A DNA stretch of 64,000 bases from Medicago truncatula (lineage: Eukaryota > Streptophyta > Magnoliopsida > Fabales > Fabaceae). Both the position numbers and the translations under genes were made by a program. Location of the stretch: the NCBI RefSeq assembly GCF_003473485.1, contig NC_053044.1, forward strand, positions 24,177,591 through 24,241,590. Direction: 5' to 3'. The notes beneath the pieces were generated by a model, which did not search any database, was not told the origin of the DNA, and worked only from the letters and a program-made list of their open reading frames with translations. Shown here piece by piece: positions 54,740-64,000 of the stretch; positions within the stretch are counted from its first letter, which is position 1, and every line of letters begins with the position of its first letter.

Positions 54740-57484
54740 TTACTGAAGAACAAGGCATTCATGCGAACCAGGCACCATAGCAGGCTTAGTGCTTGAGCTT
54801 ACTGCATCAACTTCCTCTAGACATTGAGGTGTGACATCGATTTTTTCAGATGTAATGGCTTGAAAAATAAGAGCATTGACTTCTTCAAACCTCTCTTTAG
54901 AGAGAGAAACCTCAGCAAGAAGCTCCCGAGCATTGGCTTCAGATGCCTCATCAAAGTCCTTCTTCCTCTTTAACACCATGTGTCCACTGATTTCCCACAC
55001 AGCTGGATTAACTTGCGTGTCCAGAAGCTCAGCACGCACTTCTCCAAGAGCTTGTTTCTCTGCATAGCACTGTTTTTCAATTTGTATTGGTTAGCAAAAA
55101 CATTAATTGTGCAACAAGGAATAAGATTTCAAGCAACTAAAGAGTCTGCAGCAATATGCACTATGACATCCAGTGTTGTTAAATACTGGATATAGAGGCG
55201 AGAAAGTGCTATATCATAGTGGAATTTAAATAAATCACTATTGTTCTACGATAAACTATGTAGTACAAATGGTTGTCAAATAACGGCTATAGGCTATAGC
55301 ACTATCGTGTAGCAGAGTTTGAACAAACCGCTATTTTCCGCAAATATTGATAATACTAGTGTCATTAGGGTTGTGTTTGAGGCCGCATTTGACTAGATTA
55401 TCGAGGATTACAATTTAAGAGTCTACCACAATTAAAATTTTGCGGATTATCAAGGATTGCAATTTAAGAGGCGACCAAAAATTAAAATTTTGCTTATGAT
55501 AGACTGAAAAAACTAATTTACCTGTGGTAAGAGAAAAACTCGCCTTCCGCAGTCAGAAATAAGTACATTGTAAGGTATGTTGTTGTGTTGAAGGCAGATA
55601 CAGGCTTCAGAAACGGTGTTTGCTAAATCATCCAGTGCATGACCACCCTCAAAGACAAGACCTCTGACGGGATAGTTCAACAATTTAGATACTTTCACAC
55701 CACCATTTAATTTGGCAATTTTCTTAGTAGAAGCCTTCTCAATTGGAAAAGGCAGGGCCAAATAATATGCCTGAATATGTCAAAAATCAGAAAATCACGT
55801 TTTGATTAATTGTTGGAACACTAGATAAGGAATGCAATAAACCAATAATCAATGTAAACAATAAGGTGGTAATTTAATTGATTCTTAAGTTGTTTGGTTA
55901 AGATACCTGGAAGTGAAGATGGTTAATAGTGGCGAATGCCCCCAAGCTGTTGTAACCCAATCGGAAATATGGATTTCCTGCTTCAGCTGCCATGTGAAGT
56001 GCAAGCGAAAAGTTCGCGTGATCAATCCTTTGGGGCAAACACTCGAAAATTCGAGGAATCAGCAGCACATGCCCATATTCAATAGGACTAACCTGATTAA
56101 CGAGTAAATAAACAAAAAGCATCATATAAACACCTATTCAACTGAACCATCAAGCATGGTTTTAAATTACAGTACGCAACTGCAAATTGCAGCCGCAATG
56201 TAGAGGTTTTGGAGGTCTTTACAACCACATCGTGACAGAAATTATGGTCGCATTTCCCCCAATATGAAGTATCAGAATATAACTGAATAAATACTACAAT
56301 TTTAAAATCATGCGCTAAACGACAAAAAGGTCAAACAAAGAAAGAAAAAAAATCCGATCAACGTACATTGATGGCAACAAAGCTAGGAGAATTCTCAACA
56401 TCAATTGGCGCGTCGGGAAAGAATTGGGTTTCCCCGTCACTGCTAGACTTGAATTGAAACAGGATCTCTTCTTGTCCAACTTTAGTGAAATTGAATTTGG
56501 TTTCATCAAAGGGCTGGAGAACCTTGTCAACTCGGAATTCAGTTGGTCTCTTCTTGAGGTGACGACCCTCGTTCAGCTGGGCAATGAAACCATACTCACC
56601 CGGAATCACCTACCGCCAAAAAAAAACCACACATACATGAGACCAAGTCCACTAGTAATAATAATATAAACGAACACAAAATCAGAAGATAATATAACAA
56701 CAACAATATCAAATAGAGAGAGATTCAAACCTTGGTTTCACAGGCAGTAACATCGTAACGGAACAACCCTCTCTGCATGCGATCCTCCCACTACACCGTA
56801 AAAGATTCAAAACTCAAACACATAACATAACGGCACACCAATAAATAAATAATTAAAACTTGTTCATAACCATCTGTGCAATATAAACACTTCAAATTGA
56901 ATATACCAGTTTCTATCACTGACATGACAAAGATAACTATAATTACATTTAATCATCTCTACTTTCTTAAACTATTATCATTGTCTTGTTCGGTGTCTAT
57001 ACTCGAGTATCTAGCACCGACACAACAAAGATACATATATAATTACATTCAATCATCTCTATTTTCTTAAATTATGACTGATGTATATGTGTCAATGTCA
57101 GTGTAGTGTCGTGTTTCTAGTCTATACTTCAAACAGATAACAATAAAAATTCGATAACTACCTGTCCAAGAATAATTGAGTCCAAAAAAGCCACAGGGCG
57201 TTCCTTGCATGCAATGGGAGACAAGTCCTTTGCCTCACCCCTTTTGAAACCATACAAAGGGAGCTTCGCCTCTATTACCAAAAAAAACACAACAACAACA
57301 ACAAAAAAACATCATCATCATCCATAAAACAAACACAAAACCTTAAAATATCAAATAACAAACAAAAAACACTACCTTGAATACAACAACTCTTGAGACA
57401 ATTTCGTCCACAACCATTAACAGGAGCATCCTCATCCTTTTGATAATTCGAAACAACCGTCGGAACCCTCTTAATACTCAACAT
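54740..57484 (-). CDS. VTC2: GDP-L-galactose phosphorylase (VTC2/VTC5 type), seven coding exons
   Basis: Exons: 57484-57376, 57271-57162, 56790-56731, 56609-56367, 56092-55907, 55770-55522 and 55069-54740. All have GT...AG introns and join in frame to 428 residues, close to the 430-440 of known plant enzymes. Landmarks are KLPLYGFKRGEA, WEDRMQRGLFRYDVTACETK, SPIEYGHVLLIPRIFE and the HIT-type catalytic motif INHLHFQAYY (exon 5/6 joint), whose central His is the nucleotidylated residue in the family. The C-terminal exon continues with CYAEKQALGEVRAELLDTQ. The enzyme converts GDP-L-galactose and phosphate to L-galactose 1-phosphate and GDP, the committed and rate-controlling step of the plant ascorbate pathway, in cytosol and nucleus. 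A conserved upstream ORF precedes it (57830-57648). The symbol covers the VTC2/VTC5 pair, which I cannot separate. Confidence 0.96.
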
Positions 57485-57647
57485 CTTCTCTAACTCTCAA
57501 TTAAACCTCTCTCAACAAAATCAAAATAACAAAAACTACTAAAAACAAAAGCTACCAACCCACTTGAGGAACAAGAACAAAAACTAATCTTTTTTTTACG
57601 AGATCTTAATTTAATTGAGTTAATCTAAAAATCTAAAAAACTAAAAC

Positions 57648-57830
57648 CTAAAAGAGAAAAAGAAGAACACCACCACCAGCAAGAAAGAGGAGATCAGAAG
57701 GACTACCACCTTCAGAAGGAAGAGCACCACGCCCGCCGTGCGGCGAAGGGTTGGTCTCAATCACACAACCCTTACGTCGTGAACAACGACGGGCATGAGA
57801 AAGAAACCGTGAAACCCTTTGAATAGCCGT
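57648..57830 (-). promoter_or_regulatory. Conserved non-AUG upstream ORF of GGP
   Basis: In the 5' leader, 163 nt before the GGP start codon, the minus strand holds a 60-codon frame beginning at ACG (57830-57828) and ending TAG at 57648. Its C-terminal half reads PHGGRGALPSEGGSPSDLLF, then LAGGG, the block conserved in GGP upstream ORFs across land plants. In Arabidopsis and kiwifruit this ACG-initiated peptide is reported to lower translation of the main frame when ascorbate is high. No in-frame ATG is present in it. Sequence and position are seen directly; the regulatory role is family knowledge. Confidence 0.93.
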
Positions 57831-58061
57831 GATGATTTCTACAATTCTTCAACACCCTTTCGGGTTTTCAACGCCCCACAAAAAACAAATTGTAGTGTTC
57901 TACACACGAAAAGGGTTTCGACCCAGTTCAAGAAACGGTGAAAAGAGAGGAAATTTGGGAGCTTTGTGGAGAAGAGAAGCAAGATTAGGAATTGGGGTGT
58001 GAGAGAACGATTGATTTTTTTGGAGTAAAGGGTTGGTGTTGTTTGTTTTGTTTTGGTGGAG

Positions 58062-58071
58062 GATATATATG
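58062..58071 (-). promoter_or_regulatory. Candidate TATA box of GGP
   Basis: The minus strand reads CATATATATCC about 580 bp upstream of the GGP ATG and about 230 bp upstream of the uORF start. That gives a long leader containing the uORF, as expected for this gene. Confidence 0.5.
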
Positions 58072-58089
58072 AGGAGGAGAATAAGGTTT

Positions 58090-59172
58090 TATTTTATTTT
58101 ATCTTATTTTATAATTCTATAAATCAATTTTTTGTTTTATTTATCTAAACGATTTCTTCGACTTTTAGTCTTCTAAATTTTTTATTTTAACAAGGCAAGA
58201 TGAATTATATTAACAGTGACAAACGCAATCGCATCAACATAAGGTGTGTCAAAACAATCACGAAAAGTACAACAATTATGTCAAAAATACATAAAAAGTT
58301 AGACGATGCCCAAACACATAAGTGGGCTCAACCACCACAAATGAAAAACAAAGGTAGTGTTACTAGTTTTCAACCACCAAAATTACTTTTGGTTATTTAT
58401 TTAAGTAAACTTACATGTTTGATCATTTCTTTTACATGTTTGATCATTTCTTTTAAGTACGCTCATATGTAAAATTCATATTTTTAAATAAAATTTTGCA
58501 GAAAAAATGTATAATGTTATAAGAATCTAAAAAGATTAGAATTTTTTAACAAAACATAAATTAAATATAAATTTTATATCTTTGGCGGTTAAAAATTCAT
58601 ATTCAATTCATGATTTGTTAAAAAAATATATATTTTTTGATATATTTTTACAATATTCTACACATTTTTGCACAATATCATTAGAAAAATGCCAAGGTTA
58701 CACATGACTTGGCTTAAAAATATGGACTAAGAGTGATGATTGAAAATTTTATAGGAACTAAAAGTTAAAAAATGTTTTTAAAAGGACTAAACCAAAATGT
58801 TGGTATATTTATAAGGGTAAAAAAGACATATTTAACCTTAAATGCTCTGATTGATCTAAATTTATAAAATAAAATAAGTAACAATATTCATTCACTAAAC
58901 TACTTGAAGAAAGAGTAGTTTTTTCTCTCATTTCAATATTTATAAATTTTGCTTTTAAGAACAATAAAAATAAAGTAAACATATATAACCTGCCAAATAA
59001 AATAAAAAATATAACCAAAAAAAATCTAAAAGTTAAATAAAGGCAATGCAAGTTTTTTCAATTTTTTGTGAGAATATGAAATGGGTCTATATAATATAAT
59101 TTTGAATTTTGAGGGATGACATCTTCATAAGAAGTTCCTTCTACGGAAGTCTTGATCCTTAATTTTTTTTTA
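58090..59172. other. Intergenic, AT-rich
   Basis: No supported gene. 58700-58850 ends in AAGGGTAAAAAAGACATATT and resembles one arm of a Mutator-type terminal repeat, but no partner arm is found. Confidence 0.45.
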
Positions 59173-59458
59173 GGGTTAATAGTGCTTTTCACCCCTGTAA
59201 TATATGTCATTTTCAGTTTTTGTCCCTATAAAATTTTCGGTTTGATTTTCACCCTCGTAAACTTTTTATTTTCCGAAAAACACCCTTAATAGGCCATTCA
59301 AAAACCAAAATTTCTTGAAAAAAAAATCTAAAAATGGCCTATTAGAGGTGTTTTCCGGAAAATAAAAATTTTACGAGGGTGCAAATCAAACCAAAAATTT
59401 TATAGGGGCGAAAACCGAAAATAGCATATATTACAGGGATGAAAAACACCATTAACCC
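59173..59458. mobile_element. Foldback MITE, Mutator-type, 286 bp
   Basis: It starts GGGTTAATAGTGCTTTTCAC and ends with the inverse; the arms are about 125 bp. It is flanked by TTTTTTTTA on both sides (59164-59172 and 59459-59467), a 9-bp duplication, though in a low-complexity target. Same family as 902-1185. Confidence 0.85.
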
Positions 59459-60853
59459 TTTTTTTTATGATATTATGTGCAAGTTTATGAGCAATTCGAA
59501 CAAGTAGCAATTATGTAAAACACAAGAATAAGGGCTACGATGGTTAATATGATTTTTAAATTGACTATCACTGTTACAAATAAACTCAACCTTTATGCTA
59601 TTACAATTCAGATATATGTCGTAATCATATTTTATAATTCGTGAAAAACAATAAACGCACCCTATCCGTAGGGTGTTTTGAATTACCAAATCTAAACCAC
59701 TGATTATGTTCGGATTGTTTAATTCAAATAAGTGAAAAACTCATTCTCCACCTAAAAACACGGGAAAACTCGTTTCGAAAATCTATAATCCAAAAAATAA
59801 TATTTTCGGAATAAATTAGGGCACATGATAAATAGATACCATGTAAATCCTAACATAAAATACGTGTCACAGAGAGGGTGATTTTGATTGTGGCGCTAAA
59901 GGGTGGATATTTGGATTTGGATGTGATTGAGCGTTTGTTTCTTCTTTTTGAAGAAAGTGACTTAGTTTTTTTTCTTCTTCATAAAGATGATTGATTGAGT
60001 CTTTGTTGTTTGTTAACTTGTTATGTGTCTTTTTTCATAGGATCGCATATGAAGGAATATGTGGATCTTGGAAAGCCTTTCCTTTTTAGGACCACCCTTA
60101 CATTTTCTTATTTATTTTTTAATTTAAATTTGAAGTGTTGATTAGTAAAAAATATATTTATTTATTAGGGAAAATAGAATTTAGAAACGGTTGGAGAAAA
60201 CTAACAAAGAAAATTTTTAAATCTTGTTATTTTTGTTTAAAATATTTCTATTATGGGCTGCTAATTGATACTCATTTAAAATTATGAAAGCGTAAATCAA
60301 CTCATTGAATTGAAGTGGTTAACGAACTCTCTTAAAAACTAATAGTTTGTAAGAACTCAAATTGATTATTCAAAGAAATAGTCATTGGTTAAATTTTACT
60401 TATCTCCTGATTAAACAATTATGAGTATTACTCTATTTTTTTATAAGATGGTGTTAATAAGGAATCAAATTTTGATATTTCCATATTCATGTCCATGTAT
60501 GATTATTCAAATGTTTGTGCTATCCATTCAATCAGATGATCCAACCCGACACAGAACGAGTTTATAGTTTGTGATTGATCATTTAGAAGGCATGAATCAT
60601 ATCTAGAAGGGGTGAATATATACTCCACGTTAATCAAAATTAAAAAAAAAATTATGAAAATCATTTGTAAGATTATGCGTATAGAGATATCATATAAAAT
60701 TACCGTAAAGGTAATTGCAAAATATAATAGTGGAGATAACGAGGAACACAAATATTCAGCTAACTTGTTTGAATGAAATAATCAACAAATTAATTGATTA
60801 ATTACTAGATTTGATTAATACATCAAAATTAACTTTGAACTAGATAAATTAAA
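59459..60853. other. Intergenic, AT-rich
   Basis: Nothing supportable on either strand; short open frames only. Confidence 0.5.
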
Positions 60854-61172
60854 GGTAAAATTATACTTTTAATCCCTTAATTTAATTTCAGGTAACAGAT
60901 TGGTCATTTATCTTTTTTTCATTTTAATTTGGTCTTTTTTGTCCATTTTCATATGAATTTTTAAGTTTAAAATTCATGATTTTATTTTCTTATGGTCTTT
61001 CAATCTTCAAATCTATGATCCTCGTCTATGTTTGCATAAGAGTATTAGATTTGAAGCTTGAAAATGTATATAAAAATGGACAAAAAGGACCAAATTGAAA
61101 TGAAAAAAAAAAAGATAAATGACCAAACTGTTACCTGAAATTAAGTTAAGGAACTAAAAGTGTAATTTTGCC
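60854..61172. mobile_element. Foldback MITE, Mutator-type, 319 bp
   Basis: It starts GGTAAAATTATACTTTTAAT and ends with an imperfect inverse (GGCAAAATTACACTTTTAGT). The arms are about 140 bp. A perfect 9-bp direct repeat TAAATTAAA flanks it (60845-60853 and 61173-61181). Confidence 0.88.
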
Positions 61173-61434
61173 TAAATTAAATTACCAAACTTTGTCAAAA
61201 ACAATGAAACTAATCAAATTATAAAGTTGATTCAAAGATATATTTGTGAACAGAGAATTTCGGAACTCTTTTAAAAAATATTGAACCTTTGACAAGATTC
61301 AATTGGTTTACGAACCTTCTTCAAAGAAAATATGTTTTCTTAACAATTATTGTAAATCTTGAATTTGAATCAATTAAGCTGAAAATCAAGGATATCCTGA
61401 AAATCGATGTTATTGTTGCACATGATAAAGGATA

Positions 61435-61700
61435 GAAAGACTGCCCACTAATTTTGGGAAGGTCATTCATGGCAACTGCTAAAGCTTTGGTTGACTTGGA
61501 AGCAAGTGTTCATAAGAATGGTTACTATCAATGCTACAAGGTTGACTCCACCATCAGATGTTTACAGCAAGGTTGTGAAGGTTTCTAACAATTTGGAGAA
61601 ATTCAAAGCTCTAGTAGAAAATTCCAAGGAGGAGGAGGAGAATCTCCGAAAAGGCATGTTTTATTCTTTAAATTCATGTAATTTCTAACTTCTTGTTATT
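61435..61700 (+). pseudogene. Ty3/Gypsy protease remnant
   Basis: The plus strand from about 61440 reads DCPLILGRSFMATAKALVDL. This matches the conserved ILGRPFLATA block near the C-terminus of Gypsy-type retropepsins. The frame closes at about 61590. Only about 40 bp of unassigned sequence separate the remnant from the LTR at 61741, so most of pol has been lost. Confidence 0.65.
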
Positions 61701-61740
61701 GTGTTGCTTAAGGACAAGCAACGATTTAAGTTTGAGGTTG

Positions 61741-63643
61741 TGATAACAGAGCATCATATGATATTTTTTTGTTATGTTTTTAGTATTTTTCTTTGCATTT
61801 GAAGAAAAATAAGATGAGAGTTAGAGGAGTTGGCAATAATTTGAGGAACATATTATATTATTTTCAACCGAGTCGTTGTAATTCAGTTTTATCCTAGATC
61901 ATGCAACTCTAAATGTGTTTTGAGTGTTTTGTATTGAGAAATCATGTAATTCAACAAATCAAGACATTACGTGAAGGATCAATGATATGAAATTGAAGAC
62001 CAATGGTTTCTATAACTTTTTTGAAGATAATACAAAATGAAGGAAATTCATTTCAAGTTCCTAGGAATTTACAAATGGAAGAACGATCAAAAACATGACA
62101 AAATTTCTTCCTCCTCTTGTTCTGTCTGGGATATGTTTTTCTATTGTTATGTTATGATGTTTGTTTCCATGAACAGCTAAACCTCTTTGATTAGGTTTCT
62201 AAGATATAAATCCTTTTTATTTGTTGGACTCAATCAATAAAGTTTATATTCAACGGTAATTGAAACATAATTTTACCGTAGAGTTCTTAGATTTCCAAAT
62301 GTATGGTGGTCAGTGTTCCTTAAGGTTCTCTCATCTATGAATCTTACAAGCACATAACACACTCTCCTTCTAAGTGGTTCTACAAACGGGCAACCCTATC
62401 CGTGTCTACCTTACGTGAAGAGAATGGAGTTATTGGGTTGATTTAAGTCGTGAAGTCATTTTTCCTTAATTACTAACTAGTTACTACCTGATTTCAACAT
62501 ATGTTATTCAATATTAGCCCCAAGGCATCTTATATGGAAGAGAACATCCAAAAAGATGAAGAAACATGCATTTACGCACAAGAAAATACACTGGAGCGCT
62601 CAAAGCATGATCCAAGCTTCGGAAGCATGGCCAAGCGCCGCAAGTGTGGGCTAGGCGCGCCAAGTGTGGAATAAAATACACTTATGCGCCTCAAGTGTGA
62701 TCCAGGTGCCCCAAGTGTGGCAAAAATACACTTGGGCGCTCAACCATGCGCCTCAAGTGTGGGAAATGCAGACCATAATTGCTTTTTTCTACTTTTAAGT
62801 GGAAAAAGCCTGATTTAAGCCCAACTTAGGTGGAAACTCTCCATATAAATACCACTTTTGTCATTCATAAATTCCCATTTAGAACGATGCGGTTCAAGAG
62901 GAAGGCAAGCATTAGGAGCTTCAAGGGAAGAATCTCTCTACTCACTCTAAGTCTCTAGGGTATGTTTTATATCTTTTGTAATTTGTCTTTGGTTACCATG
63001 AGTAACTAAATCTTTTGAGACTAGGGTTTTAAGATGAACTTTATTCTGTTTGTTGGATAACTATTTAATTTAAAGTCTTTATTCATTTATTTTTTTAATC
63101 CTATTTAATTTTACTTTCGTGCGTAAGATTTGTCCACTCTAAAGCGAACCCACCCTGAGATAACAACACTTAGGAAGGTGACACACCTAATATTGGTGCA
63201 AACCTGCCTGAATCAGGAAGTACCTAACATAATGAGTACGATAACTAGTGAACCACAATGACTTCATGACTTAACTCAACCTAGTAACTTCATTCTCCTT
63301 TCATCATTGTAAGGTACACAAGATAAGGCTGCTGGTTTGTAGAACTACCTAGAGGGAGAGTGTGCTGATGTCATTCAAAGATTCAATAGACGAGGGTACC
63401 TTAAGAACATTAAGAATTTAGGAACCCTAATATCTGTTATTGTTTCAAATACCTAATCTCTGATGCAAACAAACTAAATTGCAAACCCCTTTATCTTTTA
63501 TATATTGTTTTTATTTATTTTCTTGTACCCAAATAAGTAAGTGACTTACCTAGTTGGAACGACAATCCTTGTGGATAAGATACTCTACTTATACTTTATT
63601 ACTTGGTAGATGATTTGGTACTGTTGCCTAAATCCAATCATCA
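61741..63643 (+). mobile_element. Ty3/Gypsy LTR, about 1.9 kb
   Basis: It begins TGATAACAGAG directly after AAGTTTGAGGTTG, a polypurine-like context. It ends CAATCATCA, followed 6 bp later by a primer-binding-like site. The region 62590-62770 holds repeated GCGC(C)TCAAGTGTG units. A TATA-like CCATATAAATACC (62840-62852) could be the LTR promoter. Boundaries rest on TG...CA and the two priming sites; no second LTR is in the window. Confidence 0.65.
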
Positions 63644-63648
63644 ATTTT

Positions 63649-63665
63649 TTGACACCGTTGCCGAA
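63649..63665 (+). other. Gypsy primer-binding-like site
   Basis: TTGACACCGTTGCCGAA resembles the TGGCGCCGTTGCCGGGG site found after the 5' LTR of Athila-like plant Gypsy elements, with several substitutions. The sequence after it to the window end shows no gene. Confidence 0.6.
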
Positions 63666-64000
63666 GAATGTTGATATTTTCGACTAAACAATTTAAATTA
63701 CTTATTCATGACTGTCATTTAAATTTTCGTCTTAAATATTGAAGCATACCAAAAAAATAAGTCCTTATTGTTATTAGGGGTCTATTTTTTTAAAATATTA
63801 TTAGGTAGCTTATTTTTCTTTAGTTGTTACTAACCGTAGTGTTTCTCATTTTAGCATAGTTTATTTTTATTTTCTCATGTCTGTTTTTTCTTTCTTTCTT
63901 TCTAGTACTAACCATTTTCACTTTCTTGTATTGTTTGGAACTTACCAATTTTCTTTTCTTTTCATTTTTAAAGCACTACTAAATAAACAAAAATTAGTGA
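63666..64000 (+). other. Sequence after the Gypsy primer site
   Basis: AT-rich, no open frame of note; probably the untranslated leader of the Gypsy element running out of the window. Confidence 0.4.

Noticed and set aside
55195..55500. Possible extra exon or gene in the long last intron of GGP
   Set aside because: The sequence consists of short inverted GCTATAGC-like repeats and an ATTAAAATTTTGC repeat; both neighbouring splice sites join in frame without it.
58200..58472. 90-codon plus-strand frame downstream of the GGP promoter region
   Set aside because: Contains a repeated LIISFTC string from a short tandem repeat and no conserved motif.

Overview
This is an AT-rich plant nuclear window with intron-containing genes, TATA boxes and many layers of transposable elements. 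The gene content (an AGL62-type MADS pair, a cluster of F-box/LRR genes, a very long P-class PPR gene, a STIG1-like Cys-rich secreted protein and GDP-L-galactose phosphorylase) and the style of the repeats point to a papilionoid legume, most likely Medicago or a close relative. The organism is inferred from remembered families, not from a search.

Region 1 (1-21050) is a tandemly duplicated type I MADS-box locus. Unit 1 (about 2502-13905) carries a frameshifted MADS copy. Unit 2 (about 13906 onward) carries an intact copy (17516-18220). Downstream of both copies lies a Mutator-like element with long inverted ends, interrupted by the LTR of a Copia element. In unit 1 the Copia element keeps broken gag/protease sequence, and its gag was split by a 1,755-bp solo LTR with a 5-bp target duplication. 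In unit 2 a LINE lies upstream of the MADS gene.

Region 2 (21300-48800) is an F-box/PPR locus built by a tandem duplication of about 11-12 kb. It starts with an F-box/LRR pseudogene (copy C). Unit A (about 22763-34818) and unit B (about 34819-46087) each hold an F-box/LRR gene (A 24405-26059, B 37527-39197) and the 3' part of a PPR gene. Only the PPR gene at the far end of unit B is complete (45160-48762, 1,200 aa); the unit A copy was cut at the duplication joint. Because A and B are paralogous, each serves as the empty site for insertions in the other. A-only insertions are a 293-bp MITE, a 4.2-kb PIF/Harbinger transposon with an intact transposase, and a 5'-truncated LINE. B-only insertions are a 1.1-kb inverted-repeat element, a 1.44-kb Mutator-like element, a 41-bp SINE tail and a small MITE.

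Region 3 (48900-64000) holds a Stowaway MITE, an unclassified inverted-repeat element, a hAT element, a STIG1-like gene, and GDP-L-galactose phosphorylase (VTC2 type, seven coding exons). The last has the conserved ACG-initiated upstream ORF that in this family mediates feedback of ascorbate on translation. Two foldback MITEs follow, then a remnant of a Ty3/Gypsy element with an LTR and primer-binding site.

I found no rRNA, tRNA or CRISPR. No wholly new biological system is evident. The strongest points are the uORF-controlled vitamin C gene and the unusually readable record of duplications and insertions.
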